From Pelobacter seleniigenes DSM 18267 (GTDB taxonomy: Bacteria > Desulfobacterota > Desulfuromonadia > Desulfuromonadales > Geopsychrobacteraceae), in NCBI RefSeq assembly GCF_000711225.1, contig NZ_JOMG01000002.1, forward strand, positions 1,686,501 through 1,750,500: DNA of 64,000 nucleotides, written 5' to 3'. The stretch's first letter is position 1. The number at the start of each line of letters is the position of its first letter. The notes below the pieces were generated by a model. The model did no database searches. It worked only from the letters and a program-made list of their open reading frames with translations, and was not told where the DNA came from. The translations under genes were made by a program, and so were the position numbers. Positions 49,270-57,579 of this stretch are shown here, one piece after another.

Positions 49270-49874
49270 GGGCTGACCTCCGGTAACCTAATGGCTGAAT
49301 AGATCGGTTTGATGTTGATGGCTTTACCCCCCTGCTCCCGCTGGACCAGGCAGGCGTGGGTGCAGATGCCGCAGCCGGTACAGAACCGTTCATCCACGAC
49401 CGGCCGGAATTCCTCCAGGCGGATGGCCTGGTCCCGGAACGGGCAGACATTGTAACAGGTTTTGCACATGAGCAGACTGTCCTGCTGCCAGGAAACGCAG
49501 CTATGGTGGTCGATGACCGCCAGCCCCATGCGGGTTTCGGCCTGGCTGATGCGGTTTAAGGCCCCGGTTGGACAGACCTGAACACACTTCATGCACAGAT
49601 AGCAGGGACTCTTTTCCACCGCGATGACCGGAGTGCCGGCATGGAGGCCGGCGCGGATATCGAGTTGGCTGATGCAGTGATAGGGGCAGACCTCGGCGCA
49701 GCGACCACAGCGGATACAGGTGCCCGGATAGCGTTCTTCCAGGACCGCTCCGGGTGGCCGCAGCAGGTTGTCGCGCAACGGCGATCCGGCCAGGGTCCGG
49801 GCCGCGGCCGGGGCCGGCAGGTGGAGCAGGCCAACCCCGGCCAGCAGTTTAAGAAAATGTCGCCGGTTTTTCAC
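49266..49874 (-). CDS. napG: NapG-like periplasmic ferredoxin
   Basis: The 202-residue protein begins KNRRHFLKLLAGVGLLHLP, a twin-arginine export signal, followed by four 4Fe-4S motifs: CIRCGRCAEVCPYHC, CYLCMKCVQVCPTG, CKTCYNVCPF and CTGCGICTHAC. NapG links NapH to the reductase. The start is GTG at 49874, chosen to give the Tat signal; it overlaps the end of napD by 26 bases. Earlier in-frame codons would be inside napD and lack the signal at the N-terminus. Confidence 0.88.
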   Translation of the reverse strand: MKNRRHFLKLLAGVGLLHLPAPAAARTLAGSPLRDNLLRPPGAVLEERYPGTCIRCGRCAEVCPYHCISQLDIRAGLHAGTPVIAVEKSPCYLCMKCVQVCPTGALNRISQAETRMGLAVIDHHSCVSWQQDSLLMCKTCYNVCPFRDQAIRLEEFRPVVDERFCTGCGICTHACLVQREQGGKAINIKPIYSAIRLPEVSP

Positions 49875-50160
49875 TTTTGCGACCGAAGGAGAACTCGGGG
49901 CGAAACTCGCCGCTTTCGATGCGGGCGATTTCATCTTCAGCATTGAGATAGACCGGGGCCAGGGACAGAACGCCGTCGAGCTGTTGCAAGCGGGCAGCCA
50001 GCTCCTCCATGCGTCTGCTGCTGGCTGCGTCAATGACCACAACCGCCAGGCCGGCATCATTCAGGCCGTGGACCTCCACTTCGGGGTCGCGCTGGCAGTT
50101 GCGGATCAGCTGTTCGGGGTCGCGTCGGTCCAGGGTCATGATAAAGCTGGCGATGGGCAT
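49849..50160 (-). CDS. napD: NapD-like chaperone for NapA
   Basis: NapD binds the Tat signal of NapA during maturation. The 103-residue protein starts MPIASFIMTLDRRDPEQLI, has a ferredoxin-like beta-alpha-beta pattern (VEVHGLNDAGLAVVVIDAAS, then RLQQLDGVLSLAPVYL with the typical GV-x-x-x-x-VYL ending), and a charged tail longer than usual. ATG at 50160 follows AAAGGAG. It lies 76 bases after napA, with a hairpin in between. Confidence 0.85.
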   Translation of the reverse strand: MPIASFIMTLDRRDPEQLIRNCQRDPEVEVHGLNDAGLAVVVIDAASSRRMEELAARLQQLDGVLSLAPVYLNAEDEIARIESGEFRPEFSFGRKSEKPATFS

Positions 50161-50183
50161 GGCAGCTCCTTTTCTGGGGATAC

Positions 50184-50210
50184 TCCGGAGACCGGTCAGC
50201 GGTCTCCGGA
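50184..50210. terminator. hairpin between napA and napD
   Basis: TCCGGAGACC (50184-50193) and GGTCTCCGGA (50201-50210) form a perfect 10-bp stem with a 7-base loop. Neither strand has a T-run. It may stabilise the napMA part of the transcript or lower downstream expression. Confidence 0.5.
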
Positions 50211-50236
50211 AGGGTTGACTGAGAATGTGTCCGCAA

Positions 50237-52624
50237 TCAGCTGACCACGAAGGGTTTGAGGGCCTGCGGACTGGAGACCCGCCTGATCCGGCAGGCGCAG
50301 ATCTTGAATTCCGGTTCCTTGGAACCGGGATCAAAGCTGTCCTTGACCACCTTGTTGATCATCCGGTCCTCGTGCATATCGTGCCAGTAGGCGAAGACCG
50401 TGCCGACAATGGGCCCTTCGACCACCTTGGCCGGCATGGTCACCTTGCCGCGCCGGGTCTCGATTTCAACCATGTCGTTGGGGCTGATGCCGTACTGGCG
50501 GGCATCGCGGGGGTTGATCTCGACAAAGGAATAGGGGTTGGCGCGCATCAGCTCGGGAATACGGCCGGTCATGCTGGTGGTGTGCCAGTGATCGATGACC
50601 CGCCCGGTGGAGAGGAACAGCGGCCAGCTGCTGTCCGGTTCCTCGTCGGCCCCGGCCTGAGGGCGGAGCCAGACCCAGAGTTTGCGGTCCGGGTGGGCCG
50701 GGCCGTAGAACTGAAACGGCTTGTCATCCTTGGATTCACTGCTGGCCAGGGGGTCGATCCCCTTGACGAACTTGATACCGGTGCCGCCGGTCAGGGCGTA
50801 GTCCTCGGTGGGGGCTGGCCACTGCACGCCGTCGGCCATCTGCCCAAGGACCTGGTAACTGGCGCCGCGCAGGTCGTTGTCGCGGTGCTTGGTCAACTGC
50901 TGGGTGTATTCGTCCCAGATCGCCTGCGGCTGGGCCACGGCCATCTCCTTGCCGAGGAACGGTTTGACCGCCTGTAGCGCGACCGGGTCTTGCAGTTGAT
51001 CGGCCATGCGGGCACACCATTCGGTGGCGATCCAGGTTTCCGGGCGCGCATCTCCGGGCGGCTCGACCGCTTTCAGGGTCAGCTGGCTGCGGCGCTCCGA
51101 ACAGCCGTAGACGCCGCTCTTTTCGAAATGGAAGGCGGTCGGCAGAACCAGGTTAGAGAGTTCCGTGGTGCGGGTCGGAAAGATATCACTGGTGACGATG
51201 AAGACATCCTCGCGCGCCATCCCCTGCCGATAGAGGTCGACATTGGGAAGGGACTGGGCCGGACTGGTGCAGTTGATCCAGAGCGCCTTGATCGCGCCGG
51301 CGTTGACCTGCTGGAACATTTTCATGGTATGAGCGCCGGGTTTAGGGGCGATGCGCCCGCGCGGAATCCCCCAGGCGTCCTCCACCTGGTTGCGCAGCTT
51401 TTCGTTGTCCACCGGCCGGTGGCCGGGCAGGATGTGGCAGAGCCCGCCCCCTTCGCGGACGCCGCCACAGGCGTTGGGCTGGCCGGTCAGGGAAAAACTG
51501 TCGGCGCCTTCGCGGCAGAGCTGGCCGGTCAGGATGTGCAGGTTGTGGATCAGGTTGTTGGCCCAAACCCCGCGCTTGCGCTGGTTGATCCCCATGCACC
51601 AGAAACTGACCGAACCCTTGCTGGTGGCGAACAGGCGGGCCGCAGCGCGGATCTTTTCCGCGTCGATGTTGCCGCCGCAGATGGCCGCGGTTTTTTCCGG
51701 GCTGTAATCCTGCAGGGACTGCCAGTAGGCGGTCATGTCGACCTCTTCAGCTTTGCCCTGGCGGAAGGTGGCGTAGTCGGCCAGGAACTGCTGGTCAAAA
51801 AGCTTTTCATCGATAATGGTGTAGGCCATGGCATTGAGCAGGGCCAGGTCGGTGCCGGGTTTGAACTGCAGGTGCAGGTCCGCGATCCGGCTGGTCGCCG
51901 AAAAGCGCGGATCTGCATTGATGATCTTGACCTGGTCCCGGTTGTCGAGCTTGTGGCGCATGACCCGGCGGAACAACACCGGGTGGGCTTCCGCCATGTT
52001 CGAGCCGATCAGGAAGATACAGGAGGATTTTTCGATATTGGCATAGCTGCCGATGGGTTCGTCAGCGCCGAAGGAGCTCAGGTAGCCGCCGACCGCGCTG
52101 GCCATGCACAGGCGCGGGTTCCCCTCGACATTGTTGGTTTGCAGGGCGGTGCGCATGATTTTCTGAAACAGGTAGGTTTCCTCGGTCAGGCATTGGCCGG
52201 AGCCGTAATAGGCGGTGCTGTCGGGGCCGTGCTCGCGTTTGGCCGCAGCGAACTTGTGGGCCGCGATATCGAGGGCTTCGTCCCAGCTGATCTCGCGGAA
52301 CGGCTGCTGTTTGCTCTCCCGATAGAGGGGCTTGGTGAGGCGGTCGGGGTGGGACATGATCCGGTAGAACATCATCCCCTTCATACAGAGGTAACCGAAG
52401 TTGGTGCGCGACTTGGGTTCACCGCGCAGCGCGACGGCCACGCCCTTGGCGTTCACCCCGAGCTGGACGCGGCAGCCGACGCCACACAGCCGGCAGGAAC
52501 CGCGGTGCCAGGTCAGTTCCTCGGCAGCCCGGGCGGTGGCGGCGCCGGGCAGGGTCATGCCGATATAGGATGCCGCGGTCAAAGCGGCGGATCTTTTGAT
52601 AAAATCACGACGGGACAGGCTCAT
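50237..52624 (-). CDS. napA: periplasmic nitrate reductase catalytic subunit
   Basis: NapA reduces nitrate to nitrite at a bis-MGD molybdenum centre. The 795-residue protein has a Tat signal (SRRDFIKRSAALTAASYIG), an N-terminal 4Fe-4S motif CRLCGVGCRVQLGV, CMKGMMFY, the molybdenum Cys region NPRLCMASAVGGYLSSFG, and late motifs STGRVIDHWHTTSMTGRIPEL and VFAYWHD. The size is close to the Desulfovibrio enzyme. Neighbours napM, napD, napG and napH support periplasmic Nap over assimilatory Nas; napB and napC are absent in the window. Confidence 0.9.
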   Translation of the reverse strand: MSLSRRDFIKRSAALTAASYIGMTLPGAATARAAEELTWHRGSCRLCGVGCRVQLGVNAKGVAVALRGEPKSRTNFGYLCMKGMMFYRIMSHPDRLTKPLYRESKQQPFREISWDEALDIAAHKFAAAKREHGPDSTAYYGSGQCLTEETYLFQKIMRTALQTNNVEGNPRLCMASAVGGYLSSFGADEPIGSYANIEKSSCIFLIGSNMAEAHPVLFRRVMRHKLDNRDQVKIINADPRFSATSRIADLHLQFKPGTDLALLNAMAYTIIDEKLFDQQFLADYATFRQGKAEEVDMTAYWQSLQDYSPEKTAAICGGNIDAEKIRAAARLFATSKGSVSFWCMGINQRKRGVWANNLIHNLHILTGQLCREGADSFSLTGQPNACGGVREGGGLCHILPGHRPVDNEKLRNQVEDAWGIPRGRIAPKPGAHTMKMFQQVNAGAIKALWINCTSPAQSLPNVDLYRQGMAREDVFIVTSDIFPTRTTELSNLVLPTAFHFEKSGVYGCSERRSQLTLKAVEPPGDARPETWIATEWCARMADQLQDPVALQAVKPFLGKEMAVAQPQAIWDEYTQQLTKHRDNDLRGASYQVLGQMADGVQWPAPTEDYALTGGTGIKFVKGIDPLASSESKDDKPFQFYGPAHPDRKLWVWLRPQAGADEEPDSSWPLFLSTGRVIDHWHTTSMTGRIPELMRANPYSFVEINPRDARQYGISPNDMVEIETRRGKVTMPAKVVEGPIVGTVFAYWHDMHEDRMINKVVKDSFDPGSKEPEFKICACRIRRVSSPQALKPFVVS

Positions 52625-52639
52625 CTTCTCCTCCTTGCG

Positions 52640-53008
52640 CTATTCGGCATATGTGAAGCTGTGCGGGGTATGACAGTCCCAGCACAGGCGGTTGCCGGTG
52701 TGATCACCCAGCTTGTTGGCGTGGCAGGCACCGCAGGAACGGGCCATATCCGGAGTGACACTGAGGTTTTCGTAGGTGCCATGGCACTGATAGCACTTGA
52801 CGTTGTCAAGGCCGTGGGTGCTGGCGTACCACTCGGAATAGACCCCGGGGGTGACCTCCTGATGACAGCTAGAGCAGGGGATCAACATGTCCTGTGCGCT
52901 GAGGGCGGGATGTCCGGTTGCGGCGGGCGGTTCCACCGGTGGCCGGCTGCAGGCGGCAAAAGCCACCAGCAGGGCGAGGAGTAAGAGTGTCAAAAGCTGT
53001 TGTTTCAC
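52640..53008 (-). CDS. napM: NapM-like tetrahaem cytochrome lipoprotein
   Basis: The 122-residue protein has a lipoprotein signal (LLVAFAACS) and four CxxCH motifs: CSSCH, CYQCH, CGACH and CWDCH at about residues 44, 71, 91 and 108. In Desulfovibrio the order napC-napM-napA-napD-napG-napH includes a tetrahaem NapM directly before napA; here only napM precedes napA. It probably delivers electrons from NapGH to NapA. The start is GTG at 53008 after AGGAGG. It heads the operon, 16 bases before napA. Confidence 0.8.
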   Translation of the reverse strand: MKQQLLTLLLLALLVAFAACSRPPVEPPAATGHPALSAQDMLIPCSSCHQEVTPGVYSEWYASTHGLDNVKCYQCHGTYENLSVTPDMARSCGACHANKLGDHTGNRLCWDCHTPHSFTYAE

Positions 53009-53173
53009 TGCAGACCTCCTGTGTCAAAGTAGAAATGGGCATGGGAACGGCGGCACTTCCTGGCCGGCGGTGCAATTGCCGCGCGCAAGGTGGCTCCGGG
53101 ACAGGTGGCAGCTCTGCCCTGGTGGACCGGGAATATCTGTTCCCGGTTGCAACCGGTGTGCCACTGAAGAAGA

Positions 53174-53260
53174 CTGTAATTACAGGGAGTTGGCAGTTGG
53201 TTAAGGAAGAGGTTGTTACCGATCGGTAACCGGGTTGGCTGAAACTGTTACCGATCGGTA
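53174..53260. promoter_or_regulatory. palindromic operator cluster upstream of nap
   Basis: Three palindromes lie in the 277-base region before napM: CTGTAATTACAG (53174-53185), GTTACCGATCGGTAAC (53215-53230) and GTTACCGATCGGTA (53247-53260). The last two share a 12-base palindromic core and have centres exactly 32 bases apart, three helical turns, suggesting two cooperatively bound dimers. The core TACCGATCGGTA resembles TetR-type operators. No TetR gene is in the window. Confidence 0.6.
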
Positions 53261-53285
53261 GTGACAAGGAGGCGGGAGTTTTTTA

Positions 53286-54635
53286 TCACAGGTCGTCCAG
53301 ACCGTATTTTTTCATTTTGCGCCAGAGGGTGGTTTTGTTGATACCGAGCATTTCAGCGGCCTGAACCCGTTTGCCGGCACATTTTTCCAGCACGTTGAGA
53401 ATATGCTGTTTTTCCGCCTCGCGAATCGGCAGGTCGGTGGCCATGGGCTGGGGTTGGCGTTGCAGGGCAGGGCGGCAGTCGATAAACAGGCTGGCGGCGG
53501 AGAGCAGGGTGCCGCGTTCCAGGATCATGGCGCGTTCAATGATGTTTTCCAGTTCGCGGACATTGCCGGGGAACGGGTAGCTTTCGAGGGCGGCGAGGCC
53601 TTCGGCGCTGATGCCGCTGACCGGCGGGTTGATATGGCGGTACTTGGCAATGAAATAATCGACCAGCTGCGGAATATCGTCCCGGCGTTCGCGCAGCGGC
53701 GGTATCTGCAGGGTCATGACGCTGAGCCGGTAGTAGAGGTCGCTGCGGAACAGGCCTTGTTCGGCGTCCCGTTTGAGGTCCTGGTTGGTCGAGGCGATCA
53801 CCCGCACATCGATATCGATGGCCGCGGCGCTGCCAACCCGGTAGAGCTTGCGATCCTGCAGCACGCGCAGCAGCTTGACCTGGAAGTTGCCGTCGGTGGT
53901 GCCGATTTCATCCAGCAGGATGGTGCCCTGGTCGGCCATCTCGAAAAAGCCGAGGCGTTTGTTGGCGGCGCCGGTGAAGGCCCCCTTTTCATGACCGAAC
54001 AGTTCGCTCTCCATGACCCCCTCGGCCAGGGCGCTGCAGTTGATGGGAATAAAGGCGTGCTCGCTGCGCGGACTCCATTGATGGATCAGTCGCGCCACCA
54101 GTTCCTTGCCGACCCCTGTTTCCCCCTGAATCAGCACCGTGCTGTCGGTGCGGGCGACCCGTTTGGCCAGCTCCAGCACCTCCAGCATGCGGCTGTTGCC
54201 GGTCACAAAATTCTGCTTTGCTGTTTCCAGCTCTCGTTCCCGGCTGAGGACCTCGACGCGCTGCTGCAGCTGGTTTTCCCGCAGCGCCCGTTCCAGGCGC
54301 AGGCCGACATCGGCCGGATCAAAGGGTTTGGAGATATAGTCGTAGGCGCCCTGCTTGATGGCGGACACCGCCGAATCAATGCTGGAAAACCCGGTGATCA
54401 CAAAGACGATGGTCTCCGGGCGCGCCTGTTTGATCCGGGCCAGCAGCTCCATGCCGTCCATTTGCGGCATTTTCAGGTCAGTGAGGACGACTGCGGCGCT
54501 GTTGGCCAGAAATTCCCGGAGAGCCTCTTCGCCGTTGGCGAAATCCCGCACGTCATAATCTTCTGTCAGCATCCGCACCAGGATCCGGCGGGTCATGGGG
54601 TCGTCGTCGACAACAATGATTCTGGGCTTGCTCAT
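53286..54635 (-). CDS. NtrC-family sigma-54-dependent response regulator
   Basis: The 449-residue protein has a receiver domain (DDDPMTRR, phospho-acceptor Asp53 in VLTDLKMPQMDG, Lys in YISKPFDPAD), an AAA+ domain with Walker A GETGVGKE, the sigma-54 contact loop ESELFGHEKGAFTGA, Walker B GTILLDEIG and RLSVMTLQIPPLRER, and a Fis-type helix-turn-helix (RVQAAEMLGINKTTLWRKMKKYG). The gene follows the sensor kinase with a 4-base overlap. The likely target is the adjacent ttr-like operon, which has a -24/-12 promoter with upstream repeats. Confidence 0.95.
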   Translation of the reverse strand: MSKPRIIVVDDDPMTRRILVRMLTEDYDVRDFANGEEALREFLANSAAVVLTDLKMPQMDGMELLARIKQARPETIVFVITGFSSIDSAVSAIKQGAYDYISKPFDPADVGLRLERALRENQLQQRVEVLSRERELETAKQNFVTGNSRMLEVLELAKRVARTDSTVLIQGETGVGKELVARLIHQWSPRSEHAFIPINCSALAEGVMESELFGHEKGAFTGAANKRLGFFEMADQGTILLDEIGTTDGNFQVKLLRVLQDRKLYRVGSAAAIDIDVRVIASTNQDLKRDAEQGLFRSDLYYRLSVMTLQIPPLRERRDDIPQLVDYFIAKYRHINPPVSGISAEGLAALESYPFPGNVRELENIIERAMILERGTLLSAASLFIDCRPALQRQPQPMATDLPIREAEKQHILNVLEKCAGKRVQAAEMLGINKTTLWRKMKKYGLDDL

Positions 54636-56560
54636 GAGGGTTCTCCCGTTGCCAGGCTGATGGTAAAGGTGGTGCCGTGCCCTTCCGTGGAGTCCACAAC
54701 AATGGTCCCGCCGTGGTTCTTGACAATGCCGTAGCTGACCGAAAGGCCGAGCCCGGTCCCCTTGCCAACCTCCTTGGTGGTGAAGAAGGGGTCGAAAATC
54801 CGTTTCTGGTGTTCTGCGGAGATGCCGTGGCCGTTATCGGAGAAGCTGATCTGAATCCGCCCCTGGTGAAATTCAGACGCCACCTCGATTTGTCCGGCGG
54901 GGCCGACGGCATCGAGGGCATTGAGCAGGATGTTGATGAACACCTGCTGCAGCTGATTGGGATCGACCTTGATCAGGGGGAGCTGCGGGTGTGGGTTGAA
55001 ACGGACTGCGGTGCCCTGGTTTTCACTTTTGATCCGGGTCAGCTCAAGGGAATGTTCGAGCAACTGGTTGATGTTGCAGAGGCTCATTTCACTGGCCTGG
55101 CGGCGGGCGAAGCTGAGCAGGCCGGAGATGATCCGACTGGATTTATCGATCTGGTCGATGATGTCGCTCAGGTCGCTGCTTAACGCTTCCGGGTCGGCGC
55201 TGCCCCGGGCCAGGTCCTGGCGGGCCAGGGAGGAGAGGGCCTTGATGTTGCCGAGGGGGGTGTTGAGCTCATGGGCCAGCCCCGAGGCCATCTCGCCGAT
55301 GGAGGCGAGTTTCTCCGAATGGTGAATCTGCTCTTCGATGCGTTTCTTCTCCTCCAGATTCTCCTGCAGGTTGGCGGCCATCAGGTTGATCTCTCCGGCC
55401 AGCACGCCGATTTCATCGTGGGCGGCCAAGGGAATCCGGCTGTCCAGGTCATGGGAAATGGCATGGGTGCCGTCAATCACGGTCTGGATCGGGCGGGTAA
55501 TGGAACGGGAAAAGAAGCCGGCGACCAGCACGGCAAAGACCAGCACCAGCAGGGTCGAAAAAAGAATCCGCTTCTTGATCGCACTGAGGGGGGTCATGAA
55601 GTAATCCTTGTGGGCCTCGACCACGACCACCCAGCCGCGGTCGTTGTCCTGATAAGGGGTGTAGAAGGCGTGGGCGAGCAGATCCCGCGAATCAGGGGTC
55701 TCGGTCACCCCTTCGTCACTGCTCATCCAGCGTTGGGTGACTGCCGGCGGGTAGCGCTGGAAGACATTGATGTTGGTGCCGGTCTGGTTGCCGAATTCGC
55801 AGGTCGGGTCCTGGGAAAAGAGGAAAATGCCGTTGCGGGCTGGGTCCCTGCGGTTGCGTTCGATGAGAAAAGCCTGCCCCTGGTCCGGGGTGATCAGGCT
55901 GTTGATCTTGGTGCCGACGGCGGCGCCCCAGACATTGATGATCAGCGCGCCGGCCCGCCGGCCGTCCGGGTAAAACAGCGGGGTTGAAAAGCGCACCATA
56001 GCCGGGCACCAGTACTCCTCGCCTTCGATCCAGCCGCGTTCCAGATTGGAAATCCAGGTCTGCCCCCGGCTCAGTTCCATGGTGTGTTGAAAAAAGGAAC
56101 GGTCTTCAATGGAGCCGACGGCATTGAAGTCAAACCCGGCCAGGGGAGCACCTTTGTGGGGCATGACTTTGCCTTCGCGGACCTTGGTGATCTCCTGCCC
56201 GGTGGTGTTGACCAGGCGAATCGCCTGGAGGGTCGGATCGAGCCGCTGAAAATCGAGGAAGGTGGTTTCCAGACGCTGCAGCGCAGCTTTAGTAGCAGCG
56301 GGGTTACCGGCCGCGGCCGTACTCAGGAAGCTGTTGAGATCATTGGTTGCGGCAATGCTGTGCAGACTGGCTTCCGACTTCTCCACCAGTTCGACCAGGT
56401 TCTGTACCGAAACCTCTGCCAGCCCCTGAATACGCCGGGTGATGTTCTGCTGAAGAATCTGTCCGCTTGAGGTGATCATGAGAAAGGAGAAGATTCCCAG
56501 CGAAACGATGGTCACCCCGAGCATGGCCAGGAGGACTTTCTGGCTGATCCGTAAGCGCAT
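54632..56560 (-). CDS. membrane sensor histidine kinase with external Cache-type domain
   Basis: The 642-residue kinase has an N-terminal membrane helix (VLLAMLGVTIVSLGIFSFLM), a periplasmic domain of about 280 residues with Cache-like features (IRLVNTTGQEITKVREG, FISNLERG-type strand, HAFYTPYQDNDRGWVVVVEAHKDYF), a second helix (ILFSTLLVLVFAVLVAGFF), a HAMP linker, a coiled coil, HisKA with His in GLAHELNTPLGN, and HATPase_c (NILLNALDAVG, DNGHGIS, GTGLGLSVSYGI). ATG at 56560 follows AGGAG. It is transcribed divergently from the ttr-like operon. The ligand may be the terminal acceptor of that operon, which is inference. Confidence 0.9.
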   Translation of the reverse strand: MRLRISQKVLLAMLGVTIVSLGIFSFLMITSSGQILQQNITRRIQGLAEVSVQNLVELVEKSEASLHSIAATNDLNSFLSTAAAGNPAATKAALQRLETTFLDFQRLDPTLQAIRLVNTTGQEITKVREGKVMPHKGAPLAGFDFNAVGSIEDRSFFQHTMELSRGQTWISNLERGWIEGEEYWCPAMVRFSTPLFYPDGRRAGALIINVWGAAVGTKINSLITPDQGQAFLIERNRRDPARNGIFLFSQDPTCEFGNQTGTNINVFQRYPPAVTQRWMSSDEGVTETPDSRDLLAHAFYTPYQDNDRGWVVVVEAHKDYFMTPLSAIKKRILFSTLLVLVFAVLVAGFFSRSITRPIQTVIDGTHAISHDLDSRIPLAAHDEIGVLAGEINLMAANLQENLEEKKRIEEQIHHSEKLASIGEMASGLAHELNTPLGNIKALSSLARQDLARGSADPEALSSDLSDIIDQIDKSSRIISGLLSFARRQASEMSLCNINQLLEHSLELTRIKSENQGTAVRFNPHPQLPLIKVDPNQLQQVFINILLNALDAVGPAGQIEVASEFHQGRIQISFSDNGHGISAEHQKRIFDPFFTTKEVGKGTGLGLSVSYGIVKNHGGTIVVDSTEGHGTTFTISLATGEPS

Positions 56561-56597
56561 AATCCGGTCTCCTGTGTTCTTTTCAATTATCCTTTAC

Positions 56598-56657
56598 GGT
56601 GCAAATTGCACCGAAGGTGCAGAATTGCAATGCTGTAAAAAGGTTGCAACTTGCACC
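56598..56657. promoter_or_regulatory. upstream activating sequences of the ttr-like operon
   Basis: Three related imperfect palindromes, GGTGCAAATTGCACC (56598-56612, perfect), GGTGCAGAATTGCAA (56616-56630) and GGTTGCAACTTGCACC (56642-56657), share TGCA-N3-TTGCA. They lie 100-170 bases upstream of the -24/-12 element, the normal position for an NtrC-type activator, and may also serve the divergent kinase gene. Confidence 0.7.
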
Positions 56658-56755
56658 ACTGTTGACAGTATCCGCGCCGTCCTCTCCTGTCAAGAAATAA
56701 TAAAAAGGTCAATATTCTAATAATTTAGGGTTTGTTTGTCGACCTTCAGGACAAC

Positions 56756-56771
56756 TGGCACGGCTCTTGAT
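56756..56771 (+). promoter_or_regulatory. sigma-54 promoter of the ttr-like operon
   Basis: TGGCACGGCTCTTGAT matches the -24/-12 consensus TGGCACG-N4-TTGC(A/T) except for A in place of C at -12. Correct spacing, position about 110 bases before ttrB, and the neighbouring sigma-54 activator gene support it. Confidence 0.7.
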
Positions 56772-56878
56772 ATGCTCATGACTATAAGATCGTTCGGACC
56801 GACCGGGCTCCCGCTGTTCTGCCACCGGGTAAGGGAGCGGCCGGGAATTGCTGATGCACAGACAAGGAAGGGTGATTT

Positions 56879-57577
56879 ATGAAGCAGACACGAAGAGGAT
56901 TTCTCGAACTGTTCGTTCCGGGAAAGGCCTGGGCCGGAGCAGAGCGGACTGATCCCGGGCCGGTTCACTATGCCATGGTCATCGACCTGCGCCGCTGCGT
57001 TGGCTGTCAGGCCTGCACCATGGCCTGCAGTATGGAAAATCGCCTCCCTGCCAGTCAGTGGCGGACCATTGTCTCCGACTATGAACTGACCGTGGCTAAC
57101 CGCCCGCGTCGCTCCCCCCTGCCGCGCCTCTGCAACCATTGCGAACAGCCGGCCTGCGTCAGTGCCTGTCCGACCGGCGCCACCTTCAAACGGCGCGATG
57201 GCCTGGTGGTGGTCGACAGTCAGGTCTGTGTCGGCTGTGGTTACTGTGTGCAGAACTGTCCCTACGACGGGCGTTTCATGAATGAGCAGACCCGCACCGC
57301 GGACAAGTGTACCTTCTGCATCCAGCGCTTGCAGAGTGGCTTGTTGCCCGCCTGTGTCGAATCCTGTGTCGGTAAGGCGCGGGTTTTCGGCAACCTGAAC
57401 GATCCGCACAGCGCGGTGGCCAGGCTGGTCCGTGAGAACCCGGTCCAGGTCCTGAAGTCGACCATGGGCACCGGGCCACAGGTGTTTTACCTGGCCCTCA
57501 ACAGTCAATTACAGAACCGGGTCAAGGGCACGGCCGCGCCATTCAGCTCTGACCACAGCAGCGCCAAGGAGGGTTGA
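56879..57577 (+). CDS. ttrB: TtrB-like four-cluster ferredoxin subunit
   Basis: The 232-residue protein carries four 4Fe-4S clusters in the DmsB/PsrB pattern: RCVGCQACTMACSMEN, LCNHCEQPACVSACPTGA, VCVGCGYCVQNCPYDGR and KCTFC ... PACVESCVG. The N-terminus QTRRGFLELF is a twin-arginine export signal, placing it in the periplasm with the catalytic subunit. The gene is first in the operon and overlaps none, but ttrC follows by two bases. The tetrathionate assignment depends on the 1021-residue catalytic subunit. Confidence 0.82.
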   Translation: MKQTRRGFLELFVPGKAWAGAERTDPGPVHYAMVIDLRRCVGCQACTMACSMENRLPASQWRTIVSDYELTVANRPRRSPLPRLCNHCEQPACVSACPTGATFKRRDGLVVVDSQVCVGCGYCVQNCPYDGRFMNEQTRTADKCTFCIQRLQSGLLPACVESCVGKARVFGNLNDPHSAVARLVRENPVQVLKSTMGTGPQVFYLALNSQLQNRVKGTAAPFSSDHSSAKEG

Positions 57578-57579
57578 TC

